Shown: positions 36,267 through 44,970 of the stretch, piece after piece
Layout: each line of letters starts with the position of its first letter
How positions within the stretch are numbered: the first letter of the stretch is position 1
Assembly: GCA_024421085.1 (NCBI GenBank)
Contig: JAHQYN010000007.1
Coordinates: 1-53,781, forward strand
Length of the DNA: 53,781 bases
Origin: Acidimicrobiia bacterium
GTDB lineage: Bacteria > Actinomycetota > Acidimicrobiia > Acidimicrobiales > Aldehydirespiratoraceae
Direction of reading: 5' to 3'
The notes under the pieces: generated by a model
What the model was told of the DNA's origin: nothing
Database searches by the model: none
What the model saw: the letters and a program-made list of their open reading frames with translations, nothing else
Made by a program: the position numbers and the translations under genes

Positions 36267-36283
36267 AGTTAGAGTGTCTAACT
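36267..36283. promoter_or_regulatory. palindromic operator candidate
   Basis: AGTTAGAGTGTCTAACT is a perfect 7-3-7 inverted repeat in AT-richer sequence between the divergent amidohydrolase and FeS-NrfD genes. A -10-like TAGAGT follows shortly after on the plus strand. The form fits a TetR- or MarR-type dimer, but no regulator gene is adjacent. Confidence 0.6.
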
Positions 36284-36334
36284 TGTGCGTACTAGAGTGC
36301 CCAACGTCAACCTTCGGACCCTTCAAGGAATTGT

Positions 36335-37846
36335 GTGACCAGGCTCGGCTTCCTACTCGACAGTGACTCATGCATCGGCTGCCACGCCTGCACGGTGGCG
36401 TGCAAGAGCGAGCACGACGTGCCCCTAGGCGTCAACCGCACCTGGGTCAAGTACATAGAGTCCGGGTCGTTCCCCAACGTCAGCCGCCATTTCTCGGTGA
36501 TGCGCTGCAACCAATGCGATGACGCTCCCTGCATCTCGATCTGCCCCACCAACGCACTCTTCCGGGCCGACAACGGCGTGGTCGACTTCAACGACGACAA
36601 CTGCATCGGCTGCAAGGGCTGCATGAACGCCTGCCCCTACGACGCGCTCTACATCAACCCCGCCACCAACACCGCCCACAAGTGCAACTTCTGCAACCAC
36701 CGCATCGAGGACGGACTCGAGCCGTCCTGCGTGGTCGTCTGCCCGACCAACGCCATCAAGGTCGCTGATCTCGACGATCCCCGCAACGTTGCTACCAAGA
36801 TCATCGCCCGTGAGGACGTGGCGGTCCGCGCGCCCGAGCAGGGCACCAACCCCAAGGTGTACTACCGCGGCGCCGACCAGGCCTCGCTCAACCCGTTGCG
36901 CACGGCCATTGCCAACGACGGGATGATCTGGGCCGACACCACGCCCGACCATCCGAGCGTGCCACCCGACAGCAGCGGAGTCGTGGCGCGGACCACCTAC
37001 ACCACAGCGCACAAGATGACCTGGACTGTGAAAGTCTCGGGCTACCTGGTCACCAAGGCGATCGCCGCAGGTGTGATGGCCATAGCGGCTTTGTTGGTGC
37101 TGTTGGGTCACAGCGGCGAGACCGCGGCGGTGGGTGTCGTGCCGCCGATGCTGGCAGGTTTCTTCCTGGCTGTGACCGGGGTGCTGCTGGTCGCCGACCT
37201 CAAGCAACCAGGCCGGTTCTACTACCTGATCACCCGAGGAAGCTGGGACTCTTGGCTGGTCAAGGGCGCCTACGTCCTGGCTGCGTTCGCGGCGGTGACG
37301 GCGGCCTGGTGGGTAGCAGGAATCGCCGAGGCGCCCGAGGCGCTCAAGGTGCTGTCAGTCCCCGTCGTGCTGGGGGCCGCAGCGACAGCCGGCTACACCG
37401 CCCTGCTGTTCGGACAGTGCGAAGGACGCGATCTGTGGCAGACACCACTGTTGCTGCCGACCCTGTTGGCACAGGCGGTGACCGCCGGTGCAGCGAGCTA
37501 CTCGATAGTCGACCTGTTCGTCGAAGTGCCCGCAATCAATGCCGTTCGCTGGGCGTTCCTCGCCGGGGTCTGCGTCACCGCGGCTCTGGTCGCGTTGGAG
37601 GCGACCGCCAAGGGGACTCCCCATGTCGAGGCCGCTGTCCAGCAGATGATCAAGGGCGCCTACCGTGACCGCTTCTGGTTCGGCGTGCTGGTGGGCCTCG
37701 TTGTGCCCGCCGCCGTGCTGATCCTGGCGTTGGCCACCGACACCGGCGCACCGCCGGTCGCAGCCGCCGGGGTCGCCGCCATCGCCGGGATGTGGGCCTA
37801 TGAAGACTCCTTTGTCCGTGCCGGCCAGTCCGTGCCGCTCTCCTAG
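36335..37846 (+). CDS. iron-sulfur subunit fused to NrfD-like membrane anchor
   Basis: Residues 1-150 hold four cysteine clusters for [4Fe-4S] centres (CIGCHACTVAC at 13-23, CNQCDDAPCISIC, CIGCKGCMNACPYDALY, CNFCNHRIEDG with CVVVCP). After a linker, residues 235-500 form about eight membrane helices of the NrfD/DmsC type (TRGSWDSWLVKGAYV). The usual B and C subunits of a DMSO-reductase-type complex are thus joined in one chain. The GTG start is preceded by aaggaa. It would carry electrons between quinone and the catalytic subunit encoded 17 bases downstream. Confidence 0.9.
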   Translation: MTRLGFLLDSDSCIGCHACTVACKSEHDVPLGVNRTWVKYIESGSFPNVSRHFSVMRCNQCDDAPCISICPTNALFRADNGVVDFNDDNCIGCKGCMNACPYDALYINPATNTAHKCNFCNHRIEDGLEPSCVVVCPTNAIKVADLDDPRNVATKIIAREDVAVRAPEQGTNPKVYYRGADQASLNPLRTAIANDGMIWADTTPDHPSVPPDSSGVVARTTYTTAHKMTWTVKVSGYLVTKAIAAGVMAIAALLVLLGHSGETAAVGVVPPMLAGFFLAVTGVLLVADLKQPGRFYYLITRGSWDSWLVKGAYVLAAFAAVTAAWWVAGIAEAPEALKVLSVPVVLGAAATAGYTALLFGQCEGRDLWQTPLLLPTLLAQAVTAGAASYSIVDLFVEVPAINAVRWAFLAGVCVTAALVALEATAKGTPHVEAAVQQMIKGAYRDRFWFGVLVGLVVPAAVLILALATDTGAPPVAAAGVAAIAGMWAYEDSFVRAGQSVPLS

Positions 37847-37863
37847 AGGCCCAGCCGATTGCC

Positions 37864-40704
37864 ATGACCGACCTGAAGCAGTACCCACCCCACGAAGAGT
37901 GGCACGATTACACCTCGTTGAACGCCAAGGCCTGGCCGACCCGCGTGGAACAGCACCACACCCTCGTGCCCACGACCTGTTTCAACTGTGAGGCAGCGTG
38001 CGGCCTGCTCGCCCATGTGAACCACGAGACCAACCAGATCGACAAGATCGAGGGGAATCCTCTGCATCCGGCCAGTCGGGGTCGCAACTGCGCCAAAGGC
38101 CCCGCCACCCTCAATCAGGTCAACGACACCGAGCGTATTCTCTACCCGCTGCGTCGGGTCGGCTCACGGGGTTCAGGGCAGTGGGAACGGGTGTCCTGGG
38201 ACGAGGCGCTCAGCGACATCGGCACCCGAATCGCTGCCGCGCTCGACGAGGGCCGCCGCAACGCCGTGATGTACCATGTCGGTCGGCCCGGCGAGGACGG
38301 ATATGCCGATCGGGTACTCAAGTCATGGGGTGTGGATGGGCACAACAGCCACACCAACATCTGCTCCTCCAATGCCCGTATCGGCTACCAGTCGTGGATG
38401 GGGCACGACCGCCCGTCGTCAGACTTCGCCAACGCCGAAGTGATCTTCCTGATCTCCTCGCACCTCGAAGCCGGCCACTATTTCAACCCTCACGCGCAAC
38501 GCATCATCGAGGCTCAGGGCAAGGGTGCCACCGTCATCTGCGTTGACCCGAGGCTCTCCAACACCGGCGCCAAAGCCGACCACTGGCTCGCGGCCTGGCC
38601 CGGGACCGAACCCTTCCTGCTGTTGACCATCGCCCGCCTGCTGATCGAGAACGGCGCCTGGGAGCGCGATTTCGTGCGTCGTTGGGTCAACTGGGAGACC
38701 TACCTGCGCGAGACCCGCCCGGACCTGCCGCCGAAGTTCGAATCGCTCGAAGCCGCCCTGGGTGACGCCTACGCCGACTACACCCCACAGGCAGCTGAGG
38801 AGGTCTGTGGCGTCGACGGCGGGCAACTGCGCGAGATCGCCGAGATCATCGGTGCACACCCGACCAAGTTCGCCTCGCACAACTGGCGGGCCGCGGGCGC
38901 GGGCAACCTCGGCGGCTGGCAGACCGCACGCTGCCTTTTCTTCCTCAACGTGTTGACCGGCTCGGTGGCCACAGTCGGAGGAACCAGCGGCAACGGCTGG
39001 AACAAGTTCAAGCCGGCACAGCCCAAGGGCGCGCCGCCGCTGCACCAGTGGAACGAACTCACCTGGCCCCGCGAGTACCCGTTGTCGTACCACGAGATGT
39101 CGATCCTGCTGCCGCACTTCCTCAACGAGGGCCGCGGAACCCTCGATGTCTACTTCAGCCGCGTCTACAACCCGGTCTGGACCAATCCCGACGGGTTCAG
39201 CTGGCTCGAGGCGCTGACCGACGAGTCGAAGGTTCGCTGCCATGTGGCACTCACCCCCACCTGGTCGGAGACCGCCTGGTATGCCGACTATGTGCTGCCC
39301 ATGGGTGTCGGCACCGAACGGCACGACGTTGCCTCCTTCGAGACCCACAACGGCCGCTGGATCGGCTTCCGCCAACCGGTCATGCGTCGCTACGCAGAGC
39401 TTCGCGGCGAGTCGCTCGGGCCGCACTCCCGCAGCCGCGACTTCAACCCCGGTGAAGTGTCTGAGGAGAACGAGTTCTGGATCGACCTCTCCTGGCACAT
39501 CGACCCGGACGGGACCCGGGGGATCCGCAAGTGGTTCGAGTCCGACACCAACCCCGGCACGCCGATAACGGTCGACGAGTACTACGGGACCATGTTCGCC
39601 GAGTCGGTGCCCGGGCTTGCCGAAGCTGCCTCTGCGGCCGGCAAGTCGCCGCTCGAATACATGCGCGACGTCGGCGCCTACGCGGTGCCCGGCGACATGG
39701 TGACGCCCTATGAGCGGATCGTCGGTGCCGAAGCCATCGCCGACTGCGTCAAGGGCGACGACCAGGTGTTCCGCAAACCCGGAACCATCGGCACCTGGGA
39801 CGGCACCCCCGCCCACCTCGCCGAGATAACCCTGGCAGACCTCGGCGAGGGGTCGCCGGCTGTCGAGGTTGACGGAGAGGTCAAGGAGGGCTTCCCCACA
39901 CCGTCGAAGAAGCTGGAACTCTTCTCGACGACGCTGGCCGACTGGGGCTGGCGTGAATACGCCGCTCCCACCTGGATCAAGTCCCATGTCCACCATCAGG
40001 ACCTCGACATCGAAGGCAACGAGCGGATCCTCCTGCCGACCTTTCGGATACCGACCTTGATCCACACCCGCTCAGCGAACTCGAAATGGCTCAACGAGAT
40101 CAGCCACCGGCATCCCCTTTGGATCCACCCGAGCGACGCCGAGAAACTCGGAATCGCCGAGAACGCACTGGTGCGCGTCTCCACCCGCATCGGCCATTTC
40201 GTTATCGGCGCCTGGCGTACCGAGGGAATCCGACCGGGCGTGGTCGCAGCCTCGCATCACATGGGTCGCTGGCGTATCGAGGAGGACAAGGCCCGCTCGT
40301 GGGGTGCTGGCAAAGCCGAGATCGACCGCATCGACAACGGTGACGGCGGCAATTCCTGGAAGCTGACCCGCACCGACGGGATCCGCCGCTTCGACTCCGA
40401 TGATCCCGACAGCCAACGCATCTGGTGGAACGACACCGGCGTGCACCAGAATCTGACCTTCTCGGTGCAGCCGGACCCGATCTCCGGGATGCAGTGCTGG
40501 CACCAGCGAGTCCGGGTGAGCGCGGCCGAGGCCGGCGACCAGTACGGAGACGTGGTGGTCGACACGGCCAAGAGCCGCGAGGCTTACCGGGAGTGGCTCT
40601 CGATGACCCGTCCAGCGCCGGGCCCGGGCGGTCTGCGCCGCCCCCTGTGGTACGCCCGCCCCCTCAAGCCCGCCGCTGAGATGTACCACCTTCCTGACGC
40701 CTGA
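37864..40704 (+). CDS. molybdopterin oxidoreductase catalytic subunit (DMSO reductase family)
   Basis: A 946-aa molybdenum/tungsten bis-pterin enzyme. CFNCEAACG (Cys39, 42, 46) and NCAKG (Cys76) bind a [4Fe-4S] cluster. HTNICSSNARIGYQ near residue 167 is the region of the metal ligand, possibly Cys167. The C-terminal pterin-binding block includes HPLWIHPSDAEKLGI and VVAASHHMGRW. There is no Tat signal, so the active site probably faces the cytoplasm. The substrate is unknown; with its FeS-NrfD partner it resembles thiosulfate/polysulfide or formate-type modules. Confidence 0.9.
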   Translation: MTDLKQYPPHEEWHDYTSLNAKAWPTRVEQHHTLVPTTCFNCEAACGLLAHVNHETNQIDKIEGNPLHPASRGRNCAKGPATLNQVNDTERILYPLRRVGSRGSGQWERVSWDEALSDIGTRIAAALDEGRRNAVMYHVGRPGEDGYADRVLKSWGVDGHNSHTNICSSNARIGYQSWMGHDRPSSDFANAEVIFLISSHLEAGHYFNPHAQRIIEAQGKGATVICVDPRLSNTGAKADHWLAAWPGTEPFLLLTIARLLIENGAWERDFVRRWVNWETYLRETRPDLPPKFESLEAALGDAYADYTPQAAEEVCGVDGGQLREIAEIIGAHPTKFASHNWRAAGAGNLGGWQTARCLFFLNVLTGSVATVGGTSGNGWNKFKPAQPKGAPPLHQWNELTWPREYPLSYHEMSILLPHFLNEGRGTLDVYFSRVYNPVWTNPDGFSWLEALTDESKVRCHVALTPTWSETAWYADYVLPMGVGTERHDVASFETHNGRWIGFRQPVMRRYAELRGESLGPHSRSRDFNPGEVSEENEFWIDLSWHIDPDGTRGIRKWFESDTNPGTPITVDEYYGTMFAESVPGLAEAASAAGKSPLEYMRDVGAYAVPGDMVTPYERIVGAEAIADCVKGDDQVFRKPGTIGTWDGTPAHLAEITLADLGEGSPAVEVDGEVKEGFPTPSKKLELFSTTLADWGWREYAAPTWIKSHVHHQDLDIEGNERILLPTFRIPTLIHTRSANSKWLNEISHRHPLWIHPSDAEKLGIAENALVRVSTRIGHFVIGAWRTEGIRPGVVAASHHMGRWRIEEDKARSWGAGKAEIDRIDNGDGGNSWKLTRTDGIRRFDSDDPDSQRIWWNDTGVHQNLTFSVQPDPISGMQCWHQRVRVSAAEAGDQYGDVVVDTAKSREAYREWLSMTRPAPGPGGLRRPLWYARPLKPAAEMYHLPDA

Positions 40705-40747
40705 GCCGGTCACTGCCCAGCTGGTTGCCCGCCGTCTCCCGCCGGAT

Positions 40748-41218
40748 TCAGTCGTCGAAACGGTGGGCCTGGCGATCGCAGACCGTGCGCAGCGCGAAAC
40801 TGGAACGCAGCTGGGCAACGTGGGGGAGTCTTGCCAGGTAAGCCTTGTGGATCCGCTCGTAGTCGGCGACGTCGGTCGCCGCGACATGCAGGAGATAGTC
40901 GCTGTTGCCAGCCATCAGATGACAGCTGAGGATCTCTGCGACGTCGGCAACGGCCTCCTCGAAGGCGTCGAGATGGTCCTCCTGCTGACTGGTCAGGGCG
41001 ATCTCGACGAAGACCGAGGTGCCGCGCCCGATCAGCTTTCGGTCGAGGACTGCCACGTACCCTTTCACCACCCCGACCTCTTCAAGGCGGCGCACTCGCC
41101 GCAGGCATGCTGAAGCCGACAGGTGGACCCTCTCGGCCAGTGCGGCATTGGTGATGCGGGCGTCTTGTTGCAGGACCCTCAGGATCTCCCGGTCCGTGGC
41201 GTCGAGTTGATCCAACAT
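40748..41218 (-). CDS. Lrp/AsnC-family regulator, AldR-like
   Basis: A 156-aa Lrp/AsnC protein: winged helix DATDREILRVLQQDARITNA with ALAERVHLSASACLRRVRRL, then a RAM domain (LMAGNSDYLLHVAATDVADY). It is divergent from ald, the arrangement of AldR and Ald in mycobacteria, where AldR senses amino acids and controls alanine dehydrogenase. I start at ATG 41218, which has GGGAGGAAAC in front; the ORF track extends 27 codons further into the intergenic region. Confidence 0.88.
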   Translation of the reverse strand: MLDQLDATDREILRVLQQDARITNAALAERVHLSASACLRRVRRLEEVGVVKGYVAVLDRKLIGRGTSVFVEIALTSQQEDHLDAFEEAVADVAEILSCHLMAGNSDYLLHVAATDVADYERIHKAYLARLPHVAQLRSSFALRTVCDRQAHRFDD

Positions 41219-41306
41219 GTTTCCTCCCGGACATACCCGCCGGACATACCCGATATACCTGCCTGAGCAATAATCACGCACTGATGCTGCTTGATGCAAC
41301 AGTATA

Positions 41307-41322
41307 TTGCGCCAAAGCGCAA
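41307..41322. promoter_or_regulatory. candidate AldR operator in the aldR-ald intergenic region
   Basis: TTGCGCCAAAGCGCAA is a perfect 6-4-6 inverted repeat. Overlapping it on the left is GCAACAGTATATTGC, with half-sites GCAA and TTGC. The 170-bp gap is AT-richer than the genes, and Lrp-type proteins often bind several such sites, so this is a plausible control region for both genes. Confidence 0.5.
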
Positions 41323-41388
41323 AACAGAGCCTGATTTCGCATACACCTTCCCTCTGAGCAGGCGTATTCTGTTATTGGAGGCAACAGC

Positions 41389-42510
41389 ATGCGCGTCGGA
41401 GTTCCCACAGAGATCAAGACCGCCGAGCGGCGGGTGGGGCTGACCCCCACGAGCGTGCGGGAGTTGACCATGCGCGGCCACGGCGTGCTGGTTCAAAGCG
41501 GTGCCGGAACAGGCATCGGTGCCAGCGACTCCGACTACACGGCATCGGGAGCGCAGATCGTCGCCGACGCGGAGACGGTCTTCGCCAACTCAGAGATGAT
41601 CGTCAAGGTGAAGGAGCCCCAATCCGTCGAACGGGCCATGCTGGGGGCCGACCATCTGCTGTTCACCTACCTCCATCTCGCTCCCGATACCGCACAGACC
41701 GAGGAACTGCTGGCTAGCGGTGCCAGCTGTGTCGCCTATGAGACCGTCACCGACCGTCACGGAGGGCTGCCCCTGTTGGCGCCCATGTCGCAGGTCGCGG
41801 GACGCATGTCCATCCAAGCGGGCGCCCGTTGCCTCGAAGCCCCCAACGGTGGTTCAGGTCGTTTGCTCGGCGGCGTCCCCGGAGTGGCCCCGGCGCGCAC
41901 ACTCGTGCTCGGCGGGGGAGTCGTCGGCGAGAACGCCATCGAGATGGCTGTCGGGATGGGTTCACAGGTCACTGTGCTGGACCGCAACCTGGAAGTGCTC
42001 AATCGGCTCTCCCGCCGCTTCGGTTCCGCCCTGGTCACCCTCTACTCGACGGGCAGTTCCCTCGAGGAGCAGGTACTGGCCGCTGATCTCGTGATCGGTG
42101 CGGTGCTCGTCAAGGGGGCAACCGCCCCCAAGCTCGTTGGGCCTCATCTAGTCAAGCGGATGAAACCCGGCTCGGTGCTCGTCGACGTCGCCATCGACCA
42201 GGGGGGGTGCTTCGCAACCTCAAGGCCGACAACCCACACCGATCCGACTTTCGTTGTCGACGACGTGGTCCACTACTGCGTTGCCAACATGCCCGGGGCG
42301 GTTCCCCAGACGTCCACCTACGCACTCAACAACGCCACGCTGCCCTTCACTCTGGCATTGGCTGACAAGGGCCTTGAGCGCGCGCTGGCCGACGACGAAC
42401 ACCTGCGCAACGGTTTGAACATCCGCCGCGGACTGTTGACCGAGCAGCATGTGGCCGAGGCTCAGGGGCTGGAATACACCGATCCTCTCGTGGCGCTCGG
42501 GCCTGGCTGA
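41389..42510 (+). CDS. ald: alanine dehydrogenase
   Basis: Ald catalyses NAD-dependent reversible deamination of L-alanine to pyruvate and ammonia. The start MRVGVPTEIKTAERRVGLTP, KVKEPQ, LFTYLHLAPD, PMSQVAGRMS and the NAD motif VLGGGVVGENAIEMAVGMGS are characteristic, as is VDVAIDQGGCFATSRPT. Full length at 373 aa. GGAGG lies 7 bases before the ATG. Divergent AldR-like regulator upstream. Confidence 0.96.
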   Translation: MRVGVPTEIKTAERRVGLTPTSVRELTMRGHGVLVQSGAGTGIGASDSDYTASGAQIVADAETVFANSEMIVKVKEPQSVERAMLGADHLLFTYLHLAPDTAQTEELLASGASCVAYETVTDRHGGLPLLAPMSQVAGRMSIQAGARCLEAPNGGSGRLLGGVPGVAPARTLVLGGGVVGENAIEMAVGMGSQVTVLDRNLEVLNRLSRRFGSALVTLYSTGSSLEEQVLAADLVIGAVLVKGATAPKLVGPHLVKRMKPGSVLVDVAIDQGGCFATSRPTTHTDPTFVVDDVVHYCVANMPGAVPQTSTYALNNATLPFTLALADKGLERALADDEHLRNGLNIRRGLLTEQHVAEAQGLEYTDPLVALGPG

Positions 42511-42514
42511 CGCC

Positions 42515-42583
42515 GGCGGCAGGCGCGGTAGCGCTGGCGGCAGGCGCGGTAGCGCTGGCGGCAGGCGCGGTAGCGCTGGCGGC
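42515..42583. repeat. 21-bp tandem repeat between ald and an amidohydrolase gene
   Basis: GGCGGCAGGCGCGGTAGCGC plus T is present three times without mismatch (42515-42535, 42536-42556, 42557-42577) plus a 6-base partial copy. It occupies nearly all of the gap between the convergent stops of ald and the amidohydrolase. GGTAGCGC segments could fold, so it may also contribute to termination. Confidence 0.95.
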
Positions 42584-43809
42584 TACTCGGTGATCCCGAA
42601 GCGTTGCAGGCCGTAGGCGTTGATGGCGTTGCCGCGAATCACCTTGTAGCACTCCTCGGCGTTCATTCCGGTGGCGGCGAACATGCTGTGTGCGACTTTG
42701 CGGGAGTGCGGGAACGTTCCGTCGGAATGCGGATAGTCGGTCTCGAACAGGATCTGGTCGATGCCGACGTCGTGACGCTGTTTGAGGCCGACCAGATCGT
42801 CGAAAATGCAGCCGAACACCCGGCCCTTGACGATTTCGCTGGGCAGCGGACCCTCTCCGCCGACGCCACCGCGACCTTCCCGGAAGACCGAGTCCATCCG
42901 TTCCATCTGGAACGGCATCCATCCGACCTGGCTCTCGGCATAGGCGATCTTGATCTTCTTGAACCGTTCGAGGGTGCCCGAGAAGACCCAGTCGACCATC
43001 GAGCCTTCGGCGTTCTGGGCGTACAACGACATCGACGTCGCCAGCGGCGCGTCCGGCGATGTGGAAGGCATCGACGACGAGGAGCCGATGTGCATCGAGA
43101 CGGTGGTATCGGTCTCCTCGCATGCCTGCCACAGGATGTCCCACTCACCGCTGTACATGGTTGCACAGCCCAGCTTCGACGGATTCTCAGAGAACGCGAT
43201 CGCGTAGCTTCCCTTGGCTGCGCAGCGCTGTACTTCGACCGCGCACATCTGCGGGTCCCACAACGGAACCAGCGTCAGCGGGATAAGGCGGCCGCGGCCG
43301 GCGCCACCGCCCCAGTCGTCGATGATCCAGTCGTTGTAGATCTTGAGACACTCGAAGGCGAGATCCTTGTCGTCGCGTTCCAAGAACCCCTGTCCGCAGA
43401 AACGGGGAAAGATGTTGGGGTAGTTGATCGCGGCCTCAACGTGGTTCAGGTCCATGTCTGAGAGCCGGTCGAGCTGTCGGTAGGTGCCCGGGCGCAGGTC
43501 CTCGTAGACGGCTGCCACATTGCGCTGCTCCTCGCGCGGCACTCCTGCGGGCCCGTGCAGGAAACCGGTGGGCGTGACGCTGTCCTCATAGAGCCACACG
43601 TCACACATCTGCCCGTCCGGGTCGTTGCGCTCAAAGCCGTAATGGCCCCCCTCGAACTTGAGGCGGATCCGTTCCTGCACGACCCTCGGGCCCCGGTCTC
43701 GCACGCTCGCCGGAAGCTGCTGCTGCCAGAGATCCTTCGGCTCCATCACATGGTCGTCAACAGAGATGATGAGAGGCAGGTCTTCTTCAGCAGGCGTGAC
43801 ATCGCTCAT
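42583..43809 (-). CDS. amidohydrolase-2 family metal-dependent hydrolase, paralogue of the 35-kb gene
   Basis: A 408-aa protein with the same motif order as the 34.9-36.2 kb gene: IISVDDHVMEPKDLW, VSMHIGSSSS and QILFETDYPHSDGTFPHSR. It therefore belongs to the amidohydrolase-2 family with a probable divalent metal at the active site; the substrate is unknown. TAGGCT lies exactly 6 bases before the ATG and no ribosome site is seen, suggesting a leaderless transcript. The upstream side is a 41-bp tandem repeat. Confidence 0.87.
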   Translation of the reverse strand: MSDVTPAEEDLPLIISVDDHVMEPKDLWQQQLPASVRDRGPRVVQERIRLKFEGGHYGFERNDPDGQMCDVWLYEDSVTPTGFLHGPAGVPREEQRNVAAVYEDLRPGTYRQLDRLSDMDLNHVEAAINYPNIFPRFCGQGFLERDDKDLAFECLKIYNDWIIDDWGGGAGRGRLIPLTLVPLWDPQMCAVEVQRCAAKGSYAIAFSENPSKLGCATMYSGEWDILWQACEETDTTVSMHIGSSSSMPSTSPDAPLATSMSLYAQNAEGSMVDWVFSGTLERFKKIKIAYAESQVGWMPFQMERMDSVFREGRGGVGGEGPLPSEIVKGRVFGCIFDDLVGLKQRHDVGIDQILFETDYPHSDGTFPHSRKVAHSMFAATGMNAEECYKVIRGNAINAYGLQRFGITE

Positions 43810-43825
43810 GCATCCAGCCTACGCC

Positions 43826-43923
43826 GGTCACAGCCGGAGCCGCGCCGTGTCGTTGCCGCCGGTGACGGTCACAGCCGGAGCCGCGCTGTGTCGTTGCCGC
43901 GGGTGACGGTCACAGCCGGAGCA
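43826..43923. repeat. 41-bp tandem repeat, member of the GGCTCCGG dispersed family
   Basis: A 41-base unit beginning GGTCACAGCCGGAGCCGCG lies at 43826-43866 and 43867-43907, with a partial copy from 43908. On the minus strand, AAGCTGTTG then CTCCGGCTGTG and CCGGC at its edge align with CAAGCTGTTG, CTCCGGTTG and CCCGGC at 13.9 kb. It lies between the amidohydrolase promoter and the ATPase 3' end. Confidence 0.88.
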
Positions 43924-43935
43924 ACAGCTTGTCCC

Positions 43936-44970
43936 TCAAGCTCGGACAACAGCCTGAATCTCGCGGCCCGTGATCGTGTCCTTGTTTGCGTCAACCGTCT
44001 CGACCAAGGCCATGTGAGCCAATTGGATCACTTTGCGCAACGAGGAGCCACGCTCATACTGTCTGTAGAGTTCTTTGATTGCAGACGATGCCACGACATC
44101 TTCGAGTCGCCAAGTCGAATCGTCGCCATTGGGAGGGCCCAGATGGATCTGCACGCGTTGGTGCAGGATGCGAGCGAGTTGATCAGCCGACGGTATGCGG
44201 GGAAGTTCCACTTTTGTGTCGAGGAACATGAGCAAGTTGGAGTTTTCGGTGGTGGATTCGAGGTAGCGGGTATGTGTCGCCACGACTACCGAAGCCTGCA
44301 AGTCCGCGAGCCAGCGGATCGCGTTACCGAAGAATCCTGAGACGATCGTTTCTTCGGCAGCAGCGGTCCACCGGTCGGTGTCGTCGAACACGAAGACCGG
44401 CATGAGTCCATCACCGCGGATCGGTCGAAGGCATTGGTGGATTACCTCAATCTTGTCGACGAGGGTATTCGATTCGGTTGTTGTGATCTGTCTTTCGATC
44501 TGTTTGGCGATACCAGCGCGCGCGATCCATCCCGGAGGATGAACGCTCAAGCCTCTGCTGCTCCGGTTGACGCGGGTTACCTGACGCCGCTGCCCGATGG
44601 TGTCGTTGGTGTCTGTTGTCGGGTATCCGATCTCTTGGGCCAGACGGATGAGTTGCGAGATGATCATGTCGGCGATCAGGGTCTCTTTGGTCGCATCGTG
44701 CTCGAGCGAATGCACCGGTACCAGGATCGGGGCGACAGATTCAGCGGTAGGGCCGAGTACGTAGGACACCAAGCTCGTCTTGCCGCATCCGCTGTCCCCG
44801 ATCAACGCGATGCGTTCACCGCGCAGTGTCCCGTCACGGAACCTGCGCTCCACCGGTGTGCCTGCGAACATCGATTCGAACGGGACATGGTAGATGCCGA
44901 CGTCATTGAACTGCGGGGTGGCATCGAAGGCGTAATGATCGCTCAGCAACTTGAGCCGCGCGAGAGTCAT
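43936..44970 (-). CDS. AAA-type P-loop ATPase, second gene of a two-ATPase operon
   Basis: Walker A is intact (GDSGCGKTS, residues 58-66) and Walker B reads LMPVFVFDDTDRW. A sensor-1-like ASVVVATHTRYLE and an arginine in GSSLRKVIQLAH follow, as in Orc1/Cdc6- or STAND-like ATPases. The N-terminal ~55 residues have a FESMFAGTPVERRF segment. I recognise no effector domain. It overlaps the upstream ATPase gene by ATGA, so the two proteins are probably made together and may form a heteromeric complex. Function unknown; defence, plasmid-like partition or DNA transactions are all possible. Confidence 0.72.
   Translation of the reverse strand: MTLARLKLLSDHYAFDATPQFNDVGIYHVPFESMFAGTPVERRFRDGTLRGERIALIGDSGCGKTSLVSYVLGPTAESVAPILVPVHSLEHDATKETLIADMIISQLIRLAQEIGYPTTDTNDTIGQRRQVTRVNRSSRGLSVHPPGWIARAGIAKQIERQITTTESNTLVDKIEVIHQCLRPIRGDGLMPVFVFDDTDRWTAAAEETIVSGFFGNAIRWLADLQASVVVATHTRYLESTTENSNLLMFLDTKVELPRIPSADQLARILHQRVQIHLGPPNGDDSTWRLEDVVASSAIKELYRQYERGSSLRKVIQLAHMALVETVDANKDTITGREIQAVVRA

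Noticed and set aside
38419-40065. 548-aa minus-strand ORF
   Set aside because: Antisense to the molybdopterin oxidoreductase; no recognisable domain.
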